Assembly (NCBI GenBank): GCA_025361665.1
Contig: JANYKF010000203.1
Location: 1-18,253, forward strand
Reading direction: 5' to 3'
Length of the DNA stretch: 18,253 nt
Source of the DNA: Clostridiaceae bacterium
GTDB taxonomy: Bacteria; Bacillota; Clostridia; DSM-8532
The notes under the pieces were generated by a model. The model made no database searches and was not told the origin of the DNA. It saw nothing but the letters and a program-made list of their open reading frames with translations. Position 1 is the first letter of the stretch; each line of letters opens with the position of its first letter. The position numbers and the translations under genes are program-made. Shown piece by piece: positions 6,766-14,672 of this stretch.

Positions 6766-6814
6766 CCAATATCATCCGAGTCTGGGGCTAAATCATCGTA
6801 GGGGAGGCGGAATC

Positions 6815-8200
6815 ATGCGGAAAGAAACTGAAATCAGGGTCATTTGCACGGATCGGAACGGGTTTCATCAGGAATCTCAAACCGGCATCTTCACCGGAAC
6901 AAAGGACACCTGGCCCCGGGACTACAAGTATGGCGGGCCGTCAAAAGTGCAGAAGCTGCCTGTCATCCATATAAACCCGGCTCAGGCATGCCAGTCGGTA
7001 CTCGGGTTCGGAGGCGCGTTCACGGATGCATCCTGCTACCTGCTGGACGGGTTGGACACGAATGAGCGGTCCATTGTGATGAAGCGCTTGTTTTCCAATT
7101 CGGAGGGCATGGGCTTCAATGTCGGCAGGCTCACGGTGGGCCAGTGTGATTTCGGCCGTTATCCCTACAGTTATGATGATGTGCCGGACGATGTGGAGAT
7201 GAAGCATTTTACCATCGAGCCGGATCGGGAATGCATGATTCCCATCATCCAGGAAGCGCTGGCCATCAATCCGGACCTGTTCCTGCTTTCCTCCCCCTGG
7301 AGTCCTCCGGGGTGGATGAAAACGGGAGGGCTCATGACCGGCGGCTGGATGCGCCAGAAATACCTGGGCGCGTATGCCGAATACTATCTGCGCTACCTGC
7401 TTGCCTACCATGCGGAAGGCATCCGGATCCATGCGCTGACCGCCCAGAACGAAAGCGAGACGGACCAGCTCAGCCTGATGCCTGCCTGCTATTGGCATCC
7501 GGAAATGGAGATGGCCTTTCTGCGGGACGAATTGCTGCCGCGCCTGAAGCAAAACGGACTGGAGGACACAGAGCTCTGGATCATGGACCACAACTATCTG
7601 ATGTGGCGGCGTGCCAGATGGATGCTGGATGATCCCGCCCTGAAGGCGGTTGTGAAGGGTATCGCGTTCCATCCGTACGAGGGGCCGGCGGAATCGATGT
7701 CGATGCTGCACGAGGCCCATCCGGAAATCGATGCGCATATGACGGAGCAGGGGAGCGGCTTTTCACCTACGCCGGAAGCCATTTGCGAAAATGGCGCGAT
7801 GTATGTGGACATGATGCGGAACTGGTCGCGAAGCATCTTCTGCTGGAACATCGCCCTCGATGAAACAGGAAAGCCGCATATCGGGCCCTTCTTCCAACAC
7901 GGTAAACAGGATGGCGGCGGGTTGCTGCAGGTTCATTCGGGAACGAGCAAAGTGATCTACGGGTGCCAGTTCTGGGCTCTCGGCCACTTCAGCAAACATG
8001 TGCGGCGCGGAGCTGTCCGGTTGTCTTCAACCTGCGATCTGCAGGGGATTCGGCAGGTTGCGTTCCGGAATCCGGACGGCGGCTATGTTGTAGTCCTCGT
8101 CAATCCCGGTCCGGCTACGGAAGCCACGCTTGTTGTCGGGGAGCGTCATGCGCAGGTCCCGGTTCCGGAAACTGCGATGATGACCCTGTTGTTTCAATAA
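6815..8200 (+). CDS. Glycoside hydrolase family 30 (glucosylceramidase-like)
   Basis: A 461-residue GH30 enzyme, a retaining beta-glycosidase (relatives act on beta-glucosides, beta-1,6-glucans or xylosides). It shows GFGGAFTDASCY near the N-terminus, SPWSPPGWMKT, the acid/base glutamate in AQNES (E213) and the nucleophile in HMTEQGSG (E311). The C-terminal beta-sandwich starts around YGCQFWALGHFSKHVRRGA. No signal peptide is visible, so cytoplasmic action on an imported sugar is likely. GGGGAGGCGG four bases before ATG 6815 decides the start. The frame is open upstream to 6602, but those codons lie in direct repeats. The 4Fe-4S gene follows after 86 bp on the same strand. The subfamily and substrate cannot be settled from motifs. 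Confidence 0.92.
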   Translation: MRKETEIRVICTDRNGFHQESQTGIFTGTKDTWPRDYKYGGPSKVQKLPVIHINPAQACQSVLGFGGAFTDASCYLLDGLDTNERSIVMKRLFSNSEGMGFNVGRLTVGQCDFGRYPYSYDDVPDDVEMKHFTIEPDRECMIPIIQEALAINPDLFLLSSPWSPPGWMKTGGLMTGGWMRQKYLGAYAEYYLRYLLAYHAEGIRIHALTAQNESETDQLSLMPACYWHPEMEMAFLRDELLPRLKQNGLEDTELWIMDHNYLMWRRARWMLDDPALKAVVKGIAFHPYEGPAESMSMLHEAHPEIDAHMTEQGSGFSPTPEAICENGAMYVDMMRNWSRSIFCWNIALDETGKPHIGPFFQHGKQDGGGLLQVHSGTSKVIYGCQFWALGHFSKHVRRGAVRLSSTCDLQGIRQVAFRNPDGGYVVVLVNPGPATEATLVVGERHAQVPVPETAMMTLLFQ

Positions 8201-8252
8201 ACCGGCGAAATACTCAGATTGATCCTTTTATTCCAATAAACCAGCGAAATCC
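8192..8252. repeat. 22-bp direct repeat overlapping the GH30 stop codon
   Basis: TTYCAATAAACCRGCGAAAT plus two bases occurs at 8192-8213 and 8231-8252, a 39-bp period with three mismatches. The first copy contains the last codon and TAA stop of the GH30 gene; the second lies in the leader of the next gene and preserves CAATAA. Confidence 0.85.
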
Positions 8253-8286
8253 ACCGGCATATGGGCCTGACGGCAAGGAGGAACCT

Positions 8287-9627
8287 ATGGCGCACCACAA
8301 CCTGAAGTCCGGATTCGAAAGGCTTTCCGACCGCATCAACCTGTTTCCGCAAGGAGCGCCGCCGACCGAACTGCTGTTCCGGATTTTGGGTGTGCTCATG
8401 AATGAAAAAGAGGCTGCCCTCATGTCGCAGCTGCCTGTGAAGCCCTTCAGGGCAACGGCCGCGGAGAAGGTCTGGCGAAAAGATGCCCATGAGACGTTGG
8501 AAATCCTGCATGATCTTTCGTCACGGGCATTACTTCTGGACATGGAAGAGCCCGATGGAACTGCCATGTACATGATGCCGCCGCCCATGGCCGGATTCTT
8601 CGAGTTTTCCATGATGCGGGTCCGCACCGATGTGGATCAGAAATTGCTGTCGGAGTTGTTTTACCAGTATATCACCGTGGAAGAGGATTTCATCAGGGAA
8701 CTCTTTGTCAACCCGGAGACCAACCTTGGGCGGGCTTTTGTGAACGAGGCCGCCCTTGCTGCAGCCGCTTTGTCAGCGGGCACCTTGTCTTCAGCCACCC
8801 CGGCTGCTTCCGGACCCGGCGAATTGGCCATGCAGGTGATGGATTACGAACGGGCGAGCCAGGTCATCAAGACAGCGTCCCACATGAGCATCAGCATGTG
8901 CTATTGCCGGCACAAGAAGCAGCATCTCGGCACCGCCTGCGATGCGCCCATGGATATCTGCATGACGTTCGGCGGGGCGGCTGCCTCCCTTATCAAGCAT
9001 GGAATCGCTCGGGGGGTGGATGAAACCGAGGGCATGAAACTGCTGGAGCAGGCGTATGAGAGCAATCTTGTGCAATTCGGGGAAAATGTGCGAAATGAAG
9101 TGAGTTTCATCTGCAACTGCTGCGGATGCTGCTGTGAAGCCCTGGTGGCGGCGCGCAGGTTCGGTTTCACAAACTCCATCAATACCACGAATTTTCTGCC
9201 GGTTGTGAAAGAAGAGGCATGCAGCGGATGTGGAAAATGCGTCAATGTCTGTCCGGTCGAAGCGCTTGCACTGGTTTCGGCCAATGACCCGGCCAGGCCG
9301 GTCCGGAAAAAGGCGAAGATTGACGAACGGGTCTGCCTGGGGTGTGCCGTCTGCATCCGCACTTGCCCGTCCGGAGCCCTGAAGCTCAAGACCCGGGAAC
9401 AGAAAGTGATTACGCCGGTCAACTCTTCCCATCGGGCCGTTTTGATGGCCATCGACAACGGAAGGCTGCAAAACCTGGTTTTCGACAACCAGGCCTATCT
9501 CAGCCACAGGACCATGGCCGCCATTCTGGGTGTCATTTTGAAACTGCCGCCGATAAAGCAGGCATTGGCCAGCAAACAGATGAAATCCAAGTATCTGGAC
9601 AGGCTGATGGCCTGGTATCAGAAATAA
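8287..9627 (+). CDS. 4Fe-4S ferredoxin-type protein with winged-helix-like N-terminus
   Basis: A 446-residue protein of a family found in anaerobes with no assigned reaction. The first 110 or so residues look like a winged helix (ELLFRILGVLMNEKEAALMSQL). A middle domain has CYC at 205-207 and CNCCGCCC at 276-283. Two classical 4Fe-4S motifs follow: CSGCGKCVNVCP (C312, 315, 318, 322) and CLGCAVCIRTCP (C350, 353, 356, 360). It probably moves electrons and may sense redox state. No membrane segment is seen, so it is cytoplasmic. AAGGAGG before ATG 8287 fixes the start, although the frame is open upstream inside the GH30 gene. Residues about 158-178 are Ala/Ser-rich low complexity where relatives I recall are short. 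It converges on the polymerase gene with a 36-bp gap. Confidence 0.82.
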   Translation: MAHHNLKSGFERLSDRINLFPQGAPPTELLFRILGVLMNEKEAALMSQLPVKPFRATAAEKVWRKDAHETLEILHDLSSRALLLDMEEPDGTAMYMMPPPMAGFFEFSMMRVRTDVDQKLLSELFYQYITVEEDFIRELFVNPETNLGRAFVNEAALAAAALSAGTLSSATPAASGPGELAMQVMDYERASQVIKTASHMSISMCYCRHKKQHLGTACDAPMDICMTFGGAAASLIKHGIARGVDETEGMKLLEQAYESNLVQFGENVRNEVSFICNCCGCCCEALVAARRFGFTNSINTTNFLPVVKEEACSGCGKCVNVCPVEALALVSANDPARPVRKKAKIDERVCLGCAVCIRTCPSGALKLKTREQKVITPVNSSHRAVLMAIDNGRLQNLVFDNQAYLSHRTMAAILGVILKLPPIKQALASKQMKSKYLDRLMAWYQK

Positions 9628-9678
9628 TCACACGATATTGCTACTGGCGGCATATTGGCGGAATCACACGATATTGCT
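9626..9678. repeat. 17-bp direct repeat covering the stop codons of two convergent genes
   Basis: AATCACACGATATTGCT occurs identically at 9626-9642 and 9662-9678. Copy 1 supplies the last two bases of the TAA stop of the 4Fe-4S gene (+). Copy 2, read on the minus strand, encodes SNIV and the TGA stop of the polymerase gene. TGGCGG is also doubled between the copies. Confidence 0.93.
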
Positions 9679-10923
9679 CATGACAGGGAAATTCTCCTCC
9701 GGCACGCCGCCCATCACGGGAGCGATGCCGGATGCAAGGAAAGCGGCCCGTTGTACCGACTGGGTTCCATATCGGAAGCGGATGCGATCCAATGTGTCGT
9801 CCAAACGTTTTTTCCGTTCATCGTAGGGTTGCAGGATGGACATCTGCATGAAGTCTGCAAGACTCAAATCAGATACGCGGACACCGAAATTGCGGATTTT
9901 TTCAGATGGCCCCTGCCACATTTCCCCGAACAGCCGGCAGGCTGTCTCGTAAATCCGGAAGGTATTGTCCGTTGCGGCATCCATCCTGTGCTGGTGGCCG
10001 CGGCCGTTCATGCTGCTGTTTCGGATGGATACCGATACCAGCCGCGCACAGAGGCCGGTCTGCCTCAGGCGCATGCAGACCATCTCCGTAAGGGACAGCA
10101 GAACCAGTTTCGCTTCCTGCAGGGTATCGCAGTCGAAGGGAATGGTGGATGAATTGCCGATGCCTTTCATGGGCGGCCGGAAATCGGGACCGACGTCGGA
10201 GAATTCCTGTCCTTGTGCGGAAGCCTTCAGCAGCGCGCCATAACTTTTCAGATGGCGGGCCAGCATTTCATCGGGCGCATTGGCCAGATCCCCGATGGTC
10301 ATGATGTTCAGGCGCTGCAGTTTCGGCGTTGTGGCGCGCCCTACGCCAAACAGTTCACCGACCGGCAGGGGCCACATCTTCGATGCGATTTCCTCCGGCC
10401 AGCAGGTATGCACCTTGTCCGGCTTAGAAAACTCGCCGGCCATCTTGGCCAACAGCTTGTTCGGCCCAACCCCCACGTTGACGGTGAAGCCCAGTTCGTT
10501 CCGGATCCGGTCCTTAAGCCGGTAAGCGGCAGCCACGGCATCTCCCTGGACACTTTCAGAGCCGGTGTACTCGATGAAGGCCTCGTCGATGGAAAACACC
10601 TGCACATTCGGTGAAAAATCATGCAGCAGGTCCAGCAGGGCTTGATGGCACATCATATAGAGGCTGTAGTTGGGCGGCACTACCACCAGGTTCGGGCATT
10701 TCTGGCGGGCCTGCCACAAAACTTCCCCTGTTTGGATGCCGAATTTTTTGGCGGGGATGGATTTGGTGAGTACAATGCCGTGCCGGCTTTCCGCATCCCC
10801 GCCCACGACGGAGGGGATGGTGCGCAAATCCAGCGTGGATCCGTGCTGCAGGCGCCAGACAGCTTCCCATGAGAGATAGGCGGAGTTGACGTCGACGTGG
10901 AAGACCGTGCGTTCGCGGACCAT
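9664..10923 (-). CDS. dinB: Y-family DNA polymerase IV (DinB/UmuC family)
   Basis: A 419-residue translesion DNA polymerase that copies past damaged bases at the replication fork. The palm carries the metal-binding residues in FHVDVNSAYLSWEA (D11) and SIDEAF (D113, E114). VGVGPNKLLAKMAGEFSKPD and the helix-hairpin-helix region around LFGVGRATTPKLQRLNIMTIGDL follow, and then the little-finger domain. GGGGGGAGG six bases before ATG 10923 decides the start. The frame is open 13 codons further, but those codons come from an 11-nt tandem repeat. It is divergent from the DUF1848 gene across a LexA-like box, fitting SOS induction. The C-terminus (VPEENFPVMSNIV) ends in a duplicated 17-bp segment, so the original end may have been slightly different. 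Confidence 0.93.
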   Translation of the reverse strand: MVRERTVFHVDVNSAYLSWEAVWRLQHGSTLDLRTIPSVVGGDAESRHGIVLTKSIPAKKFGIQTGEVLWQARQKCPNLVVVPPNYSLYMMCHQALLDLLHDFSPNVQVFSIDEAFIEYTGSESVQGDAVAAAYRLKDRIRNELGFTVNVGVGPNKLLAKMAGEFSKPDKVHTCWPEEIASKMWPLPVGELFGVGRATTPKLQRLNIMTIGDLANAPDEMLARHLKSYGALLKASAQGQEFSDVGPDFRPPMKGIGNSSTIPFDCDTLQEAKLVLLSLTEMVCMRLRQTGLCARLVSVSIRNSSMNGRGHQHRMDAATDNTFRIYETACRLFGEMWQGPSEKIRNFGVRVSDLSLADFMQMSILQPYDERKKRLDDTLDRIRFRYGTQSVQRAAFLASGIAPVMGGVPEENFPVMSNIV

Positions 10924-10939
10924 CGGGTTCCTCCCCCCT

Positions 10940-10972
10940 TTCATCGGACATTCATCGGGCATTCATCAGACA
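10940..10972. repeat. 11-nt tandem repeat, three units, in the dinB leader
   Basis: TTCATCGGACA, TTCATCGGGCA and TTCATCAGACA lie head to tail just upstream of the dinB ribosome site. On the minus strand each unit contains GATGAA, and out-of-phase ATGs are repeated through the leader. Confidence 0.9.
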
Positions 10973-11004
10973 TCCCCCTGGCAGAAAATCGACTGCTTTG
11001 TTAT

Positions 11005-11034
11005 AGTATAAAACGAACATGTGTTTTCGTAAAG
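11005..11034 (-). promoter_or_regulatory. dinB promoter with LexA-like box shared with the DUF1848 gene
   Basis: On the minus strand TTTACG (11034-11029), an 18-bp spacer and TATACT (11010-11005) form the probable dinB promoter. The spacer holds CGAACATGTGTTTT (11014-11027), matching 12 of 14 positions of the Gram-positive LexA consensus. On the plus strand TATAGT/TATAAA (11002-11013) could be the -10 for the DUF1848 gene; the same box would then lie just downstream of it, so one LexA site could repress both genes. Confidence 0.65.
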
Positions 11035-11048
11035 GGGGTCAGTGGACC

Positions 11049-11966
11049 ATGATCATCAGCGCAAGCCGCCGGACCGATATTCCCGCTTTTTACGGGGATT
11101 GGTTTTTCAACCGCCTTCGGGATGGCTCCGTGCTGGTGAGGAATCCAGTGTGCTTTCACCAGGTCTCCCATATTCCGCTCAATCCGGATGCAGTGGACTT
11201 CCTGGTGTTCTGGACAAAGAACCCCGCCCCATTTTTGTCCCGGTTGGATTTGCTTCAGGGCTATGATTACGGTTTTCAATACACGATCACCGGTTATGGA
11301 AGATGTCTTGAACCAGGCGTTCCGAGCCGGGAAGAATCAGTGGAAACATTCCGAGCCCTATCGCGCCGGGTTGGACCTCAGCGGATGATATGGCGGTACG
11401 ATCCGATCCTGCTGCATCCGGATTGGCCTGTTCAGGCACATCGGGAGAACTTCAGGGAGTTGGCGGAAGCACTGGCAGGATTTACGCATCGGTGCGTCAT
11501 CAGTTTTGTGGACGTTTATCCTTCCGGAGCGAAAGCATTGGCTAATGCGGATATTTTGACGGCAGGACCGGAATCTGCAGCGGAACTGGCGCCTTTTCTC
11601 TCAGAAACGGCAGCCCGATTCTGCATGACCGTGGAAGCCTGTGCGGAGGTGCAGGATCTGTCACGATTCGGCATCCGCCCCGGGCATTGCATCGATCCGT
11701 CGCTGACCGGCATCCTGTCGAAGGGAAAGGATCGGAACCAGCGGAAATCCTGCGGATGCCAGCCATCCGTGGACATCGGAGCCTACCATTCCTGTGCCCA
11801 CCGGTGCGTCTATTGTTACGCAAATCATGGAGAAGCCCGTTTAAAGGCCAATCTCAAGCTGCATGATCCTTCCTCGCCTCTGCTCATCGGGTGCCTGACA
11901 CCGGATGACAAGATCATCCGCCGCCATGTCACTCGCTGGCAACACACCGGATCACTCCCTGATTGA
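11049..11966 (+). CDS. DUF1848 protein, radical-SAM-like
   Basis: A 305-residue protein of the DUF1848 family, recognised by MIISASRRTDIPAFY at the N-terminus, VFWTKNPAP near residue 55, and MIWRYDPI. Near the C-terminus CGC (from C235) is followed by a CX3CX2C motif, CAHRCVYC (C249, C253, C256), and then YANH. That spacing is the 4Fe-4S site of radical SAM enzymes and of spore photoproduct lyase, but here it lies at the end of the chain. The reaction is unknown. AAGGGGGT before ATG 11049 sets the start, and the ten codons from ATG 11019 overlap the LexA-like box and are rejected. Divergence from dinB with a shared LexA box suggests a role in DNA damage, which is inference. An 80-bp stretch without a gene follows. 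Confidence 0.85.
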   Translation: MIISASRRTDIPAFYGDWFFNRLRDGSVLVRNPVCFHQVSHIPLNPDAVDFLVFWTKNPAPFLSRLDLLQGYDYGFQYTITGYGRCLEPGVPSREESVETFRALSRRVGPQRMIWRYDPILLHPDWPVQAHRENFRELAEALAGFTHRCVISFVDVYPSGAKALANADILTAGPESAAELAPFLSETAARFCMTVEACAEVQDLSRFGIRPGHCIDPSLTGILSKGKDRNQRKSCGCQPSVDIGAYHSCAHRCVYCYANHGEARLKANLKLHDPSSPLLIGCLTPDDKIIRRHVTRWQHTGSLPD

Positions 11967-12095
11967 CGGGGAAGTGGCTTTTGCCATATACTCAAAATAC
12001 CGTTCCGTGGATGGTCAGGCCAAGGATGCCTTCATGGCGATCATCCCGTGCCGGCGGAGAATTTCCTGACAACAGGGACAGAGGCGGAGTTCAAG

Positions 12096-14405
12096 ATGAA
12101 GGTGCCGGGAATTCAAGCCAGAAGGAAAATGTATCTTCCCATTTTTTTGTCACTGACCTTGAGTGTGGTGACAACTATTCTGGTTGTGTCAACCATTCTA
12201 TACATCAATTTTGAGCAGGAAGCATCCAACCAGATCTATAAGGCCAATATGAAAAGCCTGCAGCAGGTCAACCATGAGGTGCTTGGGCTGGCCAATTCGG
12301 CGAGAACGGTATCCAGCCAGATTTTCCAGGATGTGAGCATCGCCAAGCTGATTTATTACGCCGAACCCGATATTTACGATCTGGGGCCAGCCTTGCGGCA
12401 ACTGTTGAACTACCGTTTCTCCATACCATCCATCGATTCCATTTACGTCTACAACAGCAAGACCGGTACCCTCTATGTCGAGGGTGGAAGCATGGGTACC
12501 ATCCAGAACAAAGACGAGGGATTCACCGATCTGGAAGTCATCCGGATGATCGACCATTTTCATGATTACAGCCCGTATATTCCGATACCACGTCGTTATG
12601 TCGATGACAACGGCATAGAAAAGCACTACTATACTTTCCTCATGTATGACCTGCTTACCGGGGAAAAGCTCAATGGCGCAGTGGCCATCAATATTTCCGC
12701 GGAATGGATTCAGGGGATTATCCATGACGATACGGATGGCAGAAGCGGAGAAACCTTCATCATCGATGGAACCGGCCGTGTCGTCTCCCATGATCTGCGC
12801 TTCCCGATGCTCACTGATTTGTCGCGGCAACCTTACATCCAGCGTATTCTGGCCATTGGAAACAGTCCGGACTATTTCATCGGGGAGATTGACGGTGTGA
12901 AGTCGCTGATTGCCTTCACGAAGCCGGATCCGCTGGGGTGGCGATATGTGCGGATCATTCCCTGGAAGACGATTTTCGACAAGATTGATCAGATGCGCGC
13001 CATCACGATACTGGTTTCCCTGTCCATTCTGCTGCTGGGCATTTGCGTGTCTTTTTTGGTGTCCGGGCGATTGTCGCGACCCATCGGCCGCATGATGAAC
13101 AGCCTGGAAACACTGGAAAGGGAAAAACGCAAGAATGCCGGAGCCATGCGTCAGGAACTCCTGCGCGATCTGGCGCTTGGCCGCACGATCGGCACCCGCA
13201 GCGACCTCGAAAGACGGGTGCTGGACTGCGGAATCGCCATCGGGCTTGACGCGCCGGTTGCCGCGGTCCTGCTCCGCATTGACGATTATCGCTCCTTTGC
13301 CGGTCAGAATGATGTGGACGATCGCAACCTGTACCGGTTCGCCATCGGAAATGTGGCGGCAGAACTCCTCGGCGCCTGTGGGAAAACGGAAACGGTCGAT
13401 CTTGGTGCAGACATGATCCTGCTGGTGATTGAATGGCTGCCGTCGACTTCCGGTGCTGCCGGTACTGCCGGTGCTTCCGGTGCTGCCGGTGCTTCCGGTG
13501 CTTCCGGTGCTTCCGGTACTGCCGGTACTGCCGAAACCCTGCTGCGGACCCAGCTGGAGAAAACGCGGGATGAAATAGGGCATCACTTCCATATTTCCCT
13601 GTCCTCAGCCTTTTCCACCCACCCGGCAGAGAAACTCGAGCATTTGTCGAAGTTGATTCCCCCGCTGCAGGAAGCAACGCTGCATCGCATGTTTGCCGGA
13701 CGCGGATGCATCCTCGATGCGAAAGCCATTCTGCAGTTGAGGGACCGGCAGTATGTCTATCCCCTGAACCGGGAAAAGTCGATGATTGATCTGCTGCTGG
13801 CCGGAAAGACGGAAGAGGCGAAGGAAGCCTGTTTTGCCATCCTCGCCGGGACGGAGGGATATCCGGCCATGGCTTGTTCCATGACCATTTCCCATCTGGC
13901 GTTCACCTTGAACGAAGCCATTCACCTGATTTACAAAAACGGTGCGCACAATGGGGATGATGGTGCCGGACTGCCGCAGATCATGCTGCAGGAAGCGGAA
14001 ACGCTGGATGAAGTCGTCACCCAGTTTCACCTGCTGTTCGATGCCGTGGCGGTCTGGCTGGAAGAGCGGAAGAATGAGAAGCAAACGGCGCTCATTGGCA
14101 AAATACAGGAAATGATCAGCAGGGAATATGGAAACCCATCCCTCTCCGTGGACAGCATCGCCGGCTCCCTCAATCTGTCCACGCCGCACGTGAGTCGGCT
14201 GTACAAGCAGCACACCCTGCACACCGTATTGGAAGACATCATCCTGATGCGGATGCGAAAGGCCCGGGAACTGCTTCTGGTAACGGATTGCCCCATAAAC
14301 GAAATTTCCGAACAGGTCGGGTTTGCGAACAGCACCTATTTTTACAAGGCGTTCAAGCAGTCGAACGGCGTCACGCCGAACGAATATCGGAAAAATTTCC
14401 GTTAG
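12096..14405 (+). CDS. Membrane-bound AraC-family regulator of the sugar importer
   Basis: A 769-residue one-component regulator of the kind common beside LplB/YtcP importers. TM1 lies at about 12-36, followed by an extracellular Cache-like sensor (to about 300), TM2 (about 301-324, VSLSILLLGICVSFLVSG) and a short HAMP-like stretch. A cytoplasmic region resembling a degenerate GGDEF/GAF module follows, and a C-terminal AraC DNA-binding domain from about 672 (SVDSIAGSLNLSTPHVSRLYKQ, then ISEQVGFANSTYFYKAFK). It probably senses an external sugar and activates the permease genes downstream. I start at ATG 12096 (GGCGGAG upstream); GTG 12048 in the same frame has no ribosome site. Oddity: a nine-unit repeat encodes a Gly-Ala-Ser-Thr linker at about 453-479. 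Confidence 0.88.
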   Translation: MKVPGIQARRKMYLPIFLSLTLSVVTTILVVSTILYINFEQEASNQIYKANMKSLQQVNHEVLGLANSARTVSSQIFQDVSIAKLIYYAEPDIYDLGPALRQLLNYRFSIPSIDSIYVYNSKTGTLYVEGGSMGTIQNKDEGFTDLEVIRMIDHFHDYSPYIPIPRRYVDDNGIEKHYYTFLMYDLLTGEKLNGAVAINISAEWIQGIIHDDTDGRSGETFIIDGTGRVVSHDLRFPMLTDLSRQPYIQRILAIGNSPDYFIGEIDGVKSLIAFTKPDPLGWRYVRIIPWKTIFDKIDQMRAITILVSLSILLLGICVSFLVSGRLSRPIGRMMNSLETLEREKRKNAGAMRQELLRDLALGRTIGTRSDLERRVLDCGIAIGLDAPVAAVLLRIDDYRSFAGQNDVDDRNLYRFAIGNVAAELLGACGKTETVDLGADMILLVIEWLPSTSGAAGTAGASGAAGASGASGASGTAGTAETLLRTQLEKTRDEIGHHFHISLSSAFSTHPAEKLEHLSKLIPPLQEATLHRMFAGRGCILDAKAILQLRDRQYVYPLNREKSMIDLLLAGKTEEAKEACFAILAGTEGYPAMACSMTISHLAFTLNEAIHLIYKNGAHNGDDGAGLPQIMLQEAETLDEVVTQFHLLFDAVAVWLEERKNEKQTALIGKIQEMISREYGNPSLSVDSIAGSLNLSTPHVSRLYKQHTLHTVLEDIILMRMRKARELLLVTDCPINEISEQVGFANSTYFYKAFKQSNGVTPNEYRKNFR
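13452..13532 (+). repeat. 9-nt tandem repeat, nine units, coding a flexible linker
   Basis: Nine perfect-length units of GGTRCTKCC (GGTGCTGCC, GGTACTGCC or GGTGCTTCC) in the AraC-type regulator. They encode G-(A/T)-(A/S) nine times between the degenerate cytoplasmic module and the helical region. The length is in frame with the codons, so gain or loss of units would keep the frame open. Confidence 0.97.
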
Positions 14406-14498
14406 CAATTCAATGAAAAGGGTAAACAGATCGAAGCAGCATTCTGATGACGGTGATGCCTTGGTTTTGGCAGGAATGCATGAAAAGTATAGTCGTGC

Positions 14499-14530
14499 TT
14501 TAAAAGTGGAATCCAAAAATCTTGTATAAT
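14499..14530 (+). promoter_or_regulatory. Probable promoter of the sugar importer operon
   Basis: A perfect TATAAT (14525-14530), preceded by TTG, lies 142 bp before the first permease start. No good -35 is present at 17 bp; TTTAAA (14499-14504) is 20 bp away. A strong -10 with a weak -35 fits a promoter that needs an activator such as the upstream AraC-type protein. The remainder of the gap 14406-14672 has a weak hairpin (TTTTGG/CCAAAA, 14595-14614) and no gene. Confidence 0.5.
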
Positions 14531-14647
14531 TTCACCAACAACAGGATGTTTGAGTATACATGATTGCCGTATTCCGACATATTCATTACAGACGTTTTGG
14601 GATCGCTTCCAAAATGCGCTTGTCGGACAATGAAGCGGTATTGGAAC

Positions 14648-14659
14648 CGATCATGATCG
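14648..14659. promoter_or_regulatory. 12-bp palindrome just before the first permease
   Basis: CGATCATGATCG is a perfect palindrome ending two bases before the ribosome binding site GGAGGTG (14661-14667). It could be an operator half or simply chance. Confidence 0.25.
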
Positions 14660-14672
14660 CGGAGGTGCGTGA

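Noticed and set aside
6602..6814. Upstream extension of the GH30 frame
   Set aside because: It consists of direct repeats with no family homology; ATG 6815 has a strong ribosome site.
7963..8286. Upstream extension of the 4Fe-4S frame
   Set aside because: It lies inside the GH30 gene in another frame; AAGGAGG before 8287 marks the real start.
11937..12069. Open stretch in the +1 frame after the DUF1848 stop (DGEVAFAIYSKYRSVDGQ)
   Set aside because: Looks protein-like but is short, has no start or ribosome site, and I recognise no family; could be a remnant of a longer C-terminus.
12048..12095. GTG start for the AraC-type regulator
   Set aside because: No ribosome site; the later ATG has one and begins shortly before the first membrane helix.
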